Source of the DNA: DASPGQ01 sp035457705
Lineage (GTDB): Bacteria > Acidobacteriota > Vicinamibacteria > Marinacidobacterales > SMYC01
Reading direction: 5' to 3'
Length of the DNA stretch: 64,000 nucleotides
Assembly: GCA_035457705.1 (NCBI GenBank)
Contig: DATIBD010000063.1
Coordinates: 53,658-117,657 of the forward strand
Shown here one piece after another: positions 8,969 to 16,654 of the stretch (positions are counted from its first letter, which is position 1; every line of letters starts with the position of its first letter). A program made the translations under genes and the position numbers. A model generated the notes under the pieces. The model had not been told where the DNA came from. It searched no databases and worked only from the letters and a program-made list of their open reading frames with translations.

Positions 8969-9832
8969 TCAGCGATCCGAGAGGCCCGGCGGGAAGTGGT
9001 AACGCCCCGTGCCTCGGTTAGAGGCTTCCGCCCCCCCCATGCCGTCGATCCGCTCAAGAATCAGCTCGAGACGGTCGAACACCTGGTCACGATTCTGCCC
9101 CCAGACATATTTCCCGATTGCGTCTTTGATCTCGTCTTGAGTCACGGTTCTCAGACGCTCGACGAGCTCGGGTGGGTATCGGGTGGGGTATCGCTCTCGA
9201 TCGGCGTCGTACTCGACGCACCAGAAACGCGCGTGCGTACCGGTGCCAGCCCCGTTGAGATCGTTCAGCAGCGTCTTCTGATAACGAAAGGTCTTCGAGT
9301 TGTCGATGAGTATCAATCGCTCGTCGGGGGACACGATGGCGTTGTTGAGATGACGATCGATGTTCGCGATCAGATCGTCGAAGAGCCACATGACGCTCAC
9401 CTGGTCTCGCCAGGTCCCCACGTCTCGCATCGTCCCGTCGAACTTGTTCATGCTGACGCCCTCGACCCAGAGCTGGAGGGAGCCATTCCGACCTCGAATC
9501 CCTCGTTTCACGGTAGGGGGCACCATTCCGAGCCCGAGAAGCTTGTCGAGCTCGTAGGCCGCGACCTCGCTCTTCCAGCTATCGTGGTCCTTGTCGACTT
9601 TCTTGAAGGCGGCGTAGCGAACCACCCCGTCGAGCTCCAGAGTCACTTTCTCAGGATTCGTGATCCCCGTACCGATCTTCTCGCGGTGAGTGATATCGGC
9701 TTCTTCGAGAAAATGTTCGATCTCGGCCCGATCGGGCCATAGCCTGAGCCGCTCCTGGCCGAGAACGAGCGCGCTCGATAGGAGGCTTGCGGCGAGCGAG
9801 GAACCAGCGAATGTGAGTAAATTGCAGTGCAT
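8969..9832 (-). CDS. Exported FAM20C-like atypical kinase (paralogue of 58238-59023)
   Basis: Start set at ATG 9832, which yields a signal peptide (residues 1-25, ending ALVLGQE) and has TAGGA upstream. The 287-residue product has the layout of FAM20C/HipA-type kinases: Lys near 77-78 (AAFKKVD), an ion-pair Glu near 94 in YELDKLLGLGMVPPTV, the catalytic Asp in NIDRH (159), and a metal-binding Asp in LIDNS (177). FAM20C has the corresponding ELD/HLD...VPP, NMDRH and LDHG motifs. An exported location fits secretory-pathway kinases better than the HipA toxin, and no hipB is present. The substrate is unknown. tenA follows without a gap. Confidence 0.6.
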   Translation of the reverse strand: MHCNLLTFAGSSLAASLLSSALVLGQERLRLWPDRAEIEHFLEEADITHREKIGTGITNPEKVTLELDGVVRYAAFKKVDKDHDSWKSEVAAYELDKLLGLGMVPPTVKRGIRGRNGSLQLWVEGVSMNKFDGTMRDVGTWRDQVSVMWLFDDLIANIDRHLNNAIVSPDERLILIDNSKTFRYQKTLLNDLNGAGTGTHARFWCVEYDADRERYPTRYPPELVERLRTVTQDEIKDAIGKYVWGQNRDQVFDRLELILERIDGMGGAEASNRGTGRYHFPPGLSDR

Positions 9833-9849
9833 TGGCGTCCTATCGCCGC

Positions 9850-9877
9850 TTGACGTCGTAACCGATATTGATAGCAT
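9850..9877 (+). promoter_or_regulatory. Candidate sigma70-type promoter for the M28 peptidase gene
   Basis: TTGACG at 9850-9855 and TAGCAT at 9872-9877 with a 16-bp spacer, inside the 88-bp divergent region. A transcript starting near 9884 would have a leader of about 37 nt that contains the GGAGG Shine-Dalgarno of the peptidase gene. The -10 element matches consensus at four of six positions only. Confidence 0.4.
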
Positions 9878-9920
9878 CCGTTTGCGCTCTTTTTCAACTT
9901 CCCCATGGAGGAACACCAAA

Positions 9921-11465
9921 ATGACGAGATACGTGTGGGCTCTCGTTCTAGTCGTCGCACAGACATCCCTGGCGCAAGAGCGCATCGACGAAGAGGTCAT
10001 CGCTCGCATCAAAATGGAGGGCTTCCAGCGGTCCCGACTGATGGAGACCCTTTCCTATCTGACCGACGTGTACGGGCCACGACTGACCGGCTCCCCGGGA
10101 CTGGACGCGGCCGCGAGCTGGTGTGTCGAAAAGCTGAAGGGTTGGGGATTGGCGAGCGCGCGGCTCGAGAGCTGGGGCGAGTTCGGAAGGGGCTGGTCGG
10201 TCGAGAGCTACTCGGTCGAGATGACCGCCCCGAGGTATGCGCGCCTTTCCGCCTACCCGCATGCCTGGTCTCCGAGCACGGACGGCGTCATCGAGGGAAC
10301 GCCGATGCTCGTCGAGATAGGTGGCAAAGAGGACTTCGACACGTATCGAGGAAAGCTCAAAGGCCGAATCGTGCTTCGAGGGCTGCCCGAGCCGGCCCGT
10401 TCGCGCTTCGAAGCCGAGGGGAAGCGGCTCGACGAGAGAGAAATGTCCGAGGCCACAAGGGCCATCCACCCGGGCGAGCCTCGTGGTTTCTGGGAGGAGG
10501 CCGACGAGTGGGACGAGACCGTGGCCCGGGAGCGGGAGATCGTCGAGTTCTTCCGCGACGAGGGCATTGCGGTCCTGATCGAGCCCAGCGAGCGCGACGG
10601 GGCGATCGTGCGCGTTTCCGCGCTTGGCTATTTCCTGGGAACCGACATCTCGTACTTCCCGTCGTTCGTGATGGCGAAAGAGCACTACGGTCCGATCCTC
10701 CGAATCCTAGAAAAAGACGTCGCCGCAACGCTCAAGATCTCCCTCCAGGCGAGCTTTACCGATCGCGTCGAGGGGAACAACGTCCTCGCCGATCTTCCTG
10801 GAAGCGACGCCGAACGATCCGATGAGCTCGTGATGCTCGGAGCCCATCTCGACTCATGGCACGCGGGAACCGGCGCCACGGACAATGCCGCCGGGGCGGC
10901 CGCCATGATGGAAGCCGTGCGCATTCTCGAGGCCGTGGGAGCGGCGCCGAGGAGGACCATCCGGCTCGCTCTCTGGACCGGCGAGGAGCAGGGTTACTTC
11001 GGCTCGCTCGGCTACGTCACGCGACATTTCGGCGATCCCGAGACGATGGTGCTGACGCCGGAGCACGAGAAGCTCTCTGCATACTTCAACCTGGACAACG
11101 GCACCGGTCGAATCCGTGGCGTCTATCTCCAAGGCAACGAAGCGGCACGTCCGATCCTGGAAGCGTTCCTCGCGCCTTTTGCCTATCTCGAGGCGGCGGG
11201 GCTCACCGTCCTGAACACCGGCGGCACGGATCACCTTCCGTTCCACGCACTCGGCCTTCCCGGCTTCCAGTTCGTCCAGGATCCCATCGACTATGACACG
11301 AGGACGCACCACACGAACCTCGATGTCTACGAGAACCTTCTCGAGGAGGACCTCGAGCAGGCGGCCGTCATCATCGCATCCGTCGCCTACCACGCGGCGA
11401 TGCGAGACGAGAGATTCCCCCGCCCACGGCTTCCCCAGCCGCGCCCCGAAGCGAAAAAGAATTAG
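9921..11465 (+). CDS. Secreted M28-family zinc aminopeptidase
   Basis: ATG at 9921 with GGAGG eleven bases upstream; a 515-residue product with signal peptide MTRYVWALVLVVAQ. The middle region (about 150-260) resembles a PA-type insert domain. The M28 core shows the co-catalytic zinc motifs in order: GAHLDSWH, GATDNAAGAA, the general-base pair in WTGEEQGYFGS, FNLDNGTG, and the final histidine in DTRTHHTNLD. This is the pattern of exported M28 peptidases such as glutamate-carboxypeptidase-like aminopeptidases. The predicted role is degradation of extracellular peptides. It is divergent from the kinase gene and convergent with the lipoprotein methyltransferase gene, 3 bp away. Confidence 0.93.
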   Translation: MTRYVWALVLVVAQTSLAQERIDEEVIARIKMEGFQRSRLMETLSYLTDVYGPRLTGSPGLDAAASWCVEKLKGWGLASARLESWGEFGRGWSVESYSVEMTAPRYARLSAYPHAWSPSTDGVIEGTPMLVEIGGKEDFDTYRGKLKGRIVLRGLPEPARSRFEAEGKRLDEREMSEATRAIHPGEPRGFWEEADEWDETVAREREIVEFFRDEGIAVLIEPSERDGAIVRVSALGYFLGTDISYFPSFVMAKEHYGPILRILEKDVAATLKISLQASFTDRVEGNNVLADLPGSDAERSDELVMLGAHLDSWHAGTGATDNAAGAAAMMEAVRILEAVGAAPRRTIRLALWTGEEQGYFGSLGYVTRHFGDPETMVLTPEHEKLSAYFNLDNGTGRIRGVYLQGNEAARPILEAFLAPFAYLEAAGLTVLNTGGTDHLPFHALGLPGFQFVQDPIDYDTRTHHTNLDVYENLLEEDLEQAAVIIASVAYHAAMRDERFPRPRLPQPRPEAKKN

Positions 11466-11468
11466 TAA

Positions 11469-12086
11469 TTAATCCGGTAGGTGAGCCACTCGGAACAGAA
11501 GGGCGTAGTCCCCATCCGACCAGTCCATGTCCCGTACGAGCTCGAAGCCGGCGAGCTCCATCTCGGAAACGAGCATCTTTTTCGAGACCCCGTGCCCGTC
11601 ACGAGACTCGGGAATGCCGCTTGGTCGATCCCAATGACGTTTCTCGCCGAAGTCGATGACGAGTAGAAGGCCGTCTTCCTTCAGCGCACGCTTCAGGCTT
11701 TCCCGCATCGCGGCCGGGTCCTGGAAATGATGGTAGACCCGTCGAAGGAGAATGCCGTCACAGCATATGTCGGGCAGCCCCGTCGATCTCTGGCTGCCTT
11801 CGATCACGGTAATGTTGTTCGCCTGATCCCGCGCGACCCGGTCGCGGATCTCCCTCAGATCGTCGCGATCCACCTCGGTTGCGTAGACGAGACCGTCGTG
11901 TCCGACGCGCGCGGCCAGAGCCAGGCTGAAGCGCCCGTCCCCCGCCCCCACATCGGCGAATACCTCACCCGGGTCCACATCGAGCACGTCCACGAGACGC
12001 TCGACTTCGCGGGCCTCCTGAAACCCGGTGACGCAAGCCGCGACGAGCAGAACCAGAGTGGTGATCGAGAACGAGCGGGCACTCAT
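11469..12086 (-). CDS. Class I SAM-dependent methyltransferase with lipoprotein signal
   Basis: ATG at 12086 with AGGGAG upstream gives a 205-residue protein; the frame is open to 12464 but that part looks non-coding. Residues 1-19 are a lipoprotein signal with lipobox LVAAC. The rest is a Rossmann methyltransferase: motif I VFADVGAGDGRFSLALA, acidic strand VYATEVD, and later DICCDGILLRRVYHHFQDP and GLLLVIDFGEK. The fold is well supported. An exported, lipid-anchored SAM enzyme is odd because SAM is cytoplasmic; similar predicted lipoproteins are common in this kind of genome, and the acceptor is unknown. Confidence 0.8.
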   Translation of the reverse strand: MSARSFSITTLVLLVAACVTGFQEAREVERLVDVLDVDPGEVFADVGAGDGRFSLALAARVGHDGLVYATEVDRDDLREIRDRVARDQANNITVIEGSQRSTGLPDICCDGILLRRVYHHFQDPAAMRESLKRALKEDGLLLVIDFGEKRHWDRPSGIPESRDGHGVSKKMLVSEMELAGFELVRDMDWSDGDYALLFRVAHLPD

Positions 12087-12167
12087 CAGGAACTCCCTTC
12101 CCCAGTCATATTGGCGCGCGCGAGGCGAATCACCAAGTTTTCGAGGGAATGACGGACCGGATCTGCA

Positions 12168-12196
12168 TTGACTCGGACGGCGATGGGGCGTATTCT
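12168..12196 (+). promoter_or_regulatory. Candidate sigma70-type promoter for the HD-domain gene
   Basis: TTGACT at 12168-12173 and TATTCT at 12191-12196 with a 17-bp spacer. It lies in the 193-bp divergent region and points at the HD gene that starts at 12280, giving a leader of about 77 nt. The leader ends in GAGGGAG just before the ATG. Confidence 0.5.
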
Positions 12197-12279
12197 CCGA
12201 ATTATATCGGTGCCGGTGCTCGTGTATGGCCGCGCCGGAAAGCATCGAACGGATCACCAGGCCATAAAGAGAGGGAGCT

Positions 12280-13104
12280 ATGGAGATCGATCGTCGAGCT
12301 TTTATCTCGAGCGTGGGCGGGGCGGGAGCAATCGCCCTGATGACACCCGACGAAAAAGCCAATGCCCTCGAGCACTTCATGGAGCGCGAGCTCGATGCCG
12401 CCGTCTCAGAAAGGCAGGAGTCGGAGGACGCTTTCCCCACCGTCGCCGACCTCGAGGCACGCAATCAGGATCTCAGCCGGCCCAATCGCCGCGGAGCGGG
12501 AAACCTCTTCGTTCCCAGGGATGGCAAGCTGCGGGCGCTCGAGAAAATGCCCGACAAACCGACCCTCCTGGATTTCTACCAGTACCGCTTCGCTCCGGCC
12601 AACCACGTTCTGCAGAGCGCAACACGCGCACTCAAGACGGGCATGCGCGAAGAGGTCGTGCTCGCCTGCCTGCTCCACGATGTCGTCCTCAACATGATCC
12701 ATCCCGATCACGGGTGGTGGGGTGCTCAGCTGGTGGAGCCTTACGTGCCGGAGATCACGTCGTTCGCCATTCGCTATCATCAGACGCTTCGTTTCTATCC
12801 CGACCCGGACTACGGATACGAATACCCCGAGAGCTACTTCCGCATGTTCGGTGAAGACTACGTGCCCGAGCCTTACCTCGAGCGTACGTACAAGAAGCTG
12901 AAGAATCACAAGTGGTACGAGTTCCCACGTCTCGTAACGGTGAACGATCTGTATTCGTTCGATCGCGACGCCGTCGTTTCGATCGATCCCTTCGTCGACA
13001 TCATCGGGCGGCATTTCAAGCAGCCCGAGGAAGGCCTCGGATTCGACGACTCGCCCTCGTCCCACATGTGGCGCACGATGATGTGGCCCGACCGGCCACT
13101 GTGA
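12280..13104 (+). CDS. Tat-exported HD-domain (inositol-oxygenase-like) metalloprotein
   Basis: A 274-residue protein starting MEIDRRAFISSVGG, a twin-arginine signal; the ATG follows GAGGGAG. The metal-binding pattern is of HD-superfamily type: NHVLQSAT (first His, about 108), CLLHDVV (His-Asp, about 128), MIHPDHGWWGAQLV (about 136-148) and YHQTLRFYPDP. The spacing and the aromatic tail (KNHKWYEFPRLVTVNDLYSFD) recall di-iron oxygenases related to myo-inositol oxygenase more than phosphohydrolases, but the substrate cannot be assigned. Export through Tat fits a cofactor loaded in the cytoplasm. Two bases after its stop starts a small secreted protein gene. Confidence 0.7.
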   Translation: MEIDRRAFISSVGGAGAIALMTPDEKANALEHFMERELDAAVSERQESEDAFPTVADLEARNQDLSRPNRRGAGNLFVPRDGKLRALEKMPDKPTLLDFYQYRFAPANHVLQSATRALKTGMREEVVLACLLHDVVLNMIHPDHGWWGAQLVEPYVPEITSFAIRYHQTLRFYPDPDYGYEYPESYFRMFGEDYVPEPYLERTYKKLKNHKWYEFPRLVTVNDLYSFDRDAVVSIDPFVDIIGRHFKQPEEGLGFDDSPSSHMWRTMMWPDRPL

Positions 13105-13106
13105 GA

Positions 13107-13592
13107 ATGAGCTCTCGACGAGGCATCGTCGGCAGCCCGCGAGGCCTGATCAGCGCGGCAATCGCCATCCTCTGCGGATTCTCGAGCGGGTCCTTGGTCG
13201 CTTCGACACCGACAAGCGGTCCTCCCGCCCAGGTCTACAAGGGCCTGGAGATTACGGTGAGCCGTCTCGAGCGCGCGACGAATGTGAGCCTCCAGGATTG
13301 CCCGCCCGGGGGAAACACCGTGCGAGGAGTCATTCGACCGAACGAGGAGAACGAGTTCGCCACGGTCACGATCGACGTCAAGGTGCTGCCTTCGTTCGAG
13401 CCGGTACGCCTGGACAAACCCGTACTGATCGGCAAGGACGGTGAAACGTACAAGACCGCGCAGTCGTTCGCGGATTTCGGCGAGGAGCCGTCGTACACCT
13501 GTACCTTCGCGTTCCGAGTGGCCAAGGGTGCGAACGTGACCCGTTTTGCCATCGAGGAGGCGACGTTTGACCTGGCCACCCTCACGGAGTGA
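13107..13592 (+). CDS. Small secreted protein of unknown function
   Basis: Start at ATG 13107, two bases after the HD gene stop, giving 161 residues with an N-terminal signal sequence (helix GLISAAIAILCGFSSGSLVAS). The mature part is predicted beta-rich with two cysteines (SLQDCPPGG and PSYTCTFAF) that could form a disulfide, and reads like an immunoglobulin-like or DUF4352-like secreted domain. No family is recognised with certainty. Tight coupling to the Tat-exported HD protein suggests a shared extracytoplasmic role. Its 3' end overlaps the convergent synthase gene by 11 bp. Confidence 0.6.
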   Translation: MSSRRGIVGSPRGLISAAIAILCGFSSGSLVASTPTSGPPAQVYKGLEITVSRLERATNVSLQDCPPGGNTVRGVIRPNEENEFATVTIDVKVLPSFEPVRLDKPVLIGKDGETYKTAQSFADFGEEPSYTCTFAFRVAKGANVTRFAIEEATFDLATLTE

Positions 13593-14448
13593 GATGGATC
13601 CAGGCCGGTGAGCCGTTCCAGCAGGTGCGCGCCACCAGGGTGATCTTCTCTGCAAAGGTGAGACCGACCCGGCCGCCGAAAACGTCATAGCCCGACCCCT
13701 CGATCCGCTCGAGCACCCGGTAGTAGACGGAGCCCATGAGCCGCGTGCATCGGCGCGCGTCGGCGTCGATGAGACCCAGGAGAGGCTCGGCCCGGTCGTA
13801 GTGCTCGCGCACGCGCTGCACTTGGAATCGCATGAGATCGGCGAACCCCCGGGTCACCTTCTTGAGGCGTAGATCCTCTTCGCAGACACCGAATCGGGCC
13901 AGCTCGTCTTGGGGAAGATAGATCCGACCGCGCTCGACGTCCTCCCCCACGTCGCGCAGAATGTTGGTGAGCTGAAAAGCCGTCGCGAGGTCGCGTCCTC
14001 GCTCGACGGCCGCGTCGTCACCATAGCCGAAGATGGCGAGCGACATCGTCGAGATCGTCGTCGCGACGAGATCGCTGTACTCCATCAGCTCCGCGAAGCT
14101 CGCGTAACGTGTCTTTACGAGGTCCATGCGGCATCCGTCCATGAGGCCTCGAAAGGCAGATTTGGGTATGGGGTAACGCGCGGCGGTGTCGGCGAGGGCG
14201 ACGGCCACCGGATGGCTCGGCCTGCCCGCGTAGCAGTCGTCGAGCTCACGCTCCCAACGATCGATGAGCTCGCGGACATCGGTATCGACCTTCTCATCCA
14301 CCACGTCATCGACGAAGCGACAAAAGGCGTAGGTCGCATAGACCGCGTCGCGCTTCGGTCGGGGCAGGAATCGAAATCCTACCGAGAAGTTCGGTCCCTT
14401 CCGATGGGCCACCTTACGGCAGAAGGAATAGGCTTCCTTGAGCTCCAT
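13582..14448 (-). CDS. Squalene/phytoene synthase family prenyltransferase
   Basis: Start at ATG 14448, in a TGATG overlap with the flavoprotein stop; 288 residues. Both aspartate-rich motifs of head-to-head prenyl synthases are present: FCRFVDDVVDE near residues 47-57 and ILRDVGEDVERGRIYLP near 162-178. The family condenses two farnesyl or geranylgeranyl diphosphates to squalene, presqualene diphosphate or phytoene. Sequence alone does not separate HpnC, HpnD and CrtB types. As the last gene in a unit with a reductase-like flavoprotein and glycosyltransferases, it may make the terpenoid part of a modified lipid. Confidence 0.9.
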   Translation of the reverse strand: MELKEAYSFCRKVAHRKGPNFSVGFRFLPRPKRDAVYATYAFCRFVDDVVDEKVDTDVRELIDRWERELDDCYAGRPSHPVAVALADTAARYPIPKSAFRGLMDGCRMDLVKTRYASFAELMEYSDLVATTISTMSLAIFGYGDDAAVERGRDLATAFQLTNILRDVGEDVERGRIYLPQDELARFGVCEEDLRLKKVTRGFADLMRFQVQRVREHYDRAEPLLGLIDADARRCTRLMGSVYYRVLERIEGSGYDVFGGRVGLTFAEKITLVARTCWNGSPAWIHLTP

Positions 14449-15602
14449 CACGGCTCCCGCAGATAACGGGCGACGAAATCCTCCGGGAGCGGCTCGGGCG
14501 TTCCCGATCGGCCTTCCCGGGGCCGGCACCAGTGACACGGCAGCTTGTGAGCGCAGCTTTCCGCTCTTCCGAAGACGCGTTCGGCGAGCGGCGCGAGCCA
14601 GAGTCGCCATCGGGCGGGCCGCGCCCAGGAGTGAAGGTACGCTCGAAAATCGGAACGAGACGATCGACCGACGAACGTCCTCAGGCCGAAACGGCCCAGC
14701 GACTCGTAGAGAAGACGGGCCCCGACGCTCGAGCGCATTTGATCGAGAAACCGATCCCGCCAGAGATCGTCATAAGACACGTTCTCCAGGATGCTTCGCG
14801 CGGCGAGGTGGCCGGATACGAGCGCGTAGCGGATGCCGAGGCCGAAGAGGTAGTCCTGGAAACCGCCCGCTTCGCCGGCAAAACGTGCGCCGGCGGTCTG
14901 CGAGCTGCGATGTAGAAAAAAGTTCATGTAGGAATAACCGCGCCTCGGCTCTCGAATCTCGAAGGGCGCGATGTCGGCGAATCGGGCGACCGTTCGCTCG
15001 AAGTGCGGCTCGAGCTTCCCGTAGCTCTTCAGCAAGGCCAGACCGAGCGTGGCCCACCCGTCGAGCACGAACAAATAGGCGTAGCCGCCGGGGGCGAGGT
15101 CGGGGTCGAAAATGACCTCGATGCGGTCGGCGCCGTCGGTCCGGAACGCGATCTCTTTGGCGATGCCGTCAGCCGGTCCCGGTCCGGTGGCCACGATGTC
15201 GGCTTCGGTCGGATCGAGCCTCGTTCCGAGGCGGATTCTGACGCCCGCCCCTTCCGCTTGCGCGGCGAGCGTGCGGTCGAGGGTTCCCTCCTCGTCTCCG
15301 CGCCGCAGAAAATACCCGTAGGGGGCGACGCTCTGCACCTCGTGCCGGTCCCCACGGTCGTCGATGAGGTGGGCCCAAGTCGCCGGCCGGTGCTGGAAAG
15401 TGGCGTCGATCCCCATCGAAGCGAGCTCCTCCAGAGCATCCTGCTCGCGGCTGTAGCTCTCGAGCACCTGCCACTCCCCGATGAACCGCGCCCCGACCGC
15501 TTCTCGCCGCTCGAAGACCTCGACCGGCAAGCCCCGTCTGGCCAGATGGATCGCCGCCGATAGTCCGGCGGGGCCAGCTCCGGCGATCCGAATCGACCTC
15601 AT
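14448..15602 (-). CDS. FAD-dependent oxidoreductase, geranylgeranyl-reductase-like
   Basis: ATG at 15602 overlaps the glycosyltransferase stop as ATGA, so translation is coupled. The 384-residue protein starts with an FAD-binding dinucleotide fold (IRIAGAGPAGLSAAIHLARRG), followed by EVFERRE and later the GEAGGFQDYLFGLGIRYAL motif that contacts FAD in geranylgeranyl reductases and related monooxygenases. Such enzymes reduce or oxidise isoprenoid chains. The next gene is a squalene/phytoene synthase, which supports a terpenoid substrate. The C-terminus has a cluster CAHKLPCHWC that could bind metal. Confidence 0.85.
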   Translation of the reverse strand: MRSIRIAGAGPAGLSAAIHLARRGLPVEVFERREAVGARFIGEWQVLESYSREQDALEELASMGIDATFQHRPATWAHLIDDRGDRHEVQSVAPYGYFLRRGDEEGTLDRTLAAQAEGAGVRIRLGTRLDPTEADIVATGPGPADGIAKEIAFRTDGADRIEVIFDPDLAPGGYAYLFVLDGWATLGLALLKSYGKLEPHFERTVARFADIAPFEIREPRRGYSYMNFFLHRSSQTAGARFAGEAGGFQDYLFGLGIRYALVSGHLAARSILENVSYDDLWRDRFLDQMRSSVGARLLYESLGRFGLRTFVGRSSRSDFRAYLHSWARPARWRLWLAPLAERVFGRAESCAHKLPCHWCRPREGRSGTPEPLPEDFVARYLREP

Positions 15603-16654
15603 GACAGAAGCTTGGCCACGCAGGCCTCCCACTGAACCGCGCGGGTGTCCGCCTCACCGTTCTCGCCCATGCGAACGGCGAGATCGCGGTTCTCCGCCCA
15701 TACGTCGAGCTGCTGGGCGATGTGAAAGGGCTCGGGCAACAGTACATAGCCGGACCGGCCGCCGGAAACGATCTCCGCGGGTCCACCGCTATCCAGGCAA
15801 GTGACGACGGGCTTTTTCGACCGAAACGCCTCCATGGTCACGAACCCGTAGTCTTCCATGAAAGGTGCGAAGAACACAGCACGGCAACGAGAATAGTAAT
15901 CGAGAAGCTGCTCCTCACTCAGCTTCCCCACGAAATCGATACGAGGCGATACCCCGAGCTCGCCCGCGAGCTGCTTCAAACGGCCCTCCTCTTCGCCTTC
16001 GCCGGCGATGACGGCGCGGAGGTCCTTCGATTTCACCTGCTTCATCGCGCGAACGAGCAGATCCAAACGCTTCAGAGAGGTGAGGCGCGAGACGGCGAAA
16101 ACGAAATTCTCGTAGGCTTCGGTCCGATACGCGCGCTCGGGAGGCGGGGGGTAGAGCACCTCGGACGGAATGTTCCCCCACTGTCGGAGCCCTTCCGCGA
16201 CGGTCTTCGACTGGGCGTAGAGCTTCGAGACGTTTCGAGTCAGGAAAAAATGATCCGCTCTTCGGATCAAGAACCGTCGAACGGACTCCTTGAGTGCGCC
16301 CTTTCTGGAAATGCGTTTGCGAAAAGCGGGCCAGAGATCGTAGTACTCGCGCATACGGTGGTTGAGCCAGCAGACGTGGCGGGGGTGCCTCACGGCATAG
16401 CTGGGATATCTCAGCGAGATGACTTGGTCGACGGGCTTACCGTCTCCCGTCAAGCCGACATCGGTGCACCAGTTCGCCACATAGGCGGTGAACTGCCGGC
16501 CGAACCGATTCTGGGGAGTGCGAACGATCTCGGCGCGATGTCCCGCTCTTTCGAGAGCGCGCTCGATCTCTCTGGCGATCACGCGATGACCGCCGTCGAC
16601 GAACGGAACGTCCGACGTCACGACCAGGACGCATCGGCTAAGCCGTTCGATCAC
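15599..16654 (-). CDS. GT4-family glycosyltransferase
   Basis: The GTG at 16654 makes a GTGA overlap with the preceding membrane-protein gene and starts the typical N-terminal strand (SRCVLVVTSDVPFVDGGHRV); the open frame reaches 17074 but that stretch is shadow of the neighbour. The 351-residue product is a GT-B retaining glycosyltransferase: the C-terminal domain begins FVFAVSRLTSLKRLDLLV, with a nucleotide-sugar site APFMEDYGFVTMEAFRSKKPVV and GPAEIV. The sugar and acceptor are unknown. It is the middle one of three GT4 genes in this unit. Confidence 0.9.
   Translation of the reverse strand: MIERLSRCVLVVTSDVPFVDGGHRVIAREIERALERAGHRAEIVRTPQNRFGRQFTAYVANWCTDVGLTGDGKPVDQVISLRYPSYAVRHPRHVCWLNHRMREYYDLWPAFRKRISRKGALKESVRRFLIRRADHFFLTRNVSKLYAQSKTVAEGLRQWGNIPSEVLYPPPPERAYRTEAYENFVFAVSRLTSLKRLDLLVRAMKQVKSKDLRAVIAGEGEEEGRLKQLAGELGVSPRIDFVGKLSEEQLLDYYSRCRAVFFAPFMEDYGFVTMEAFRSKKPVVTCLDSGGPAEIVSGGRSGYVLLPEPFHIAQQLDVWAENRDLAVRMGENGEADTRAVQWEACVAKLLS

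Noticed and set aside
8969..9832. HipA toxin of a hipBA toxin-antitoxin pair
   Set aside because: There is a signal peptide and no HipB-like repressor gene next to it; motifs fit FAM20C-type kinases better.
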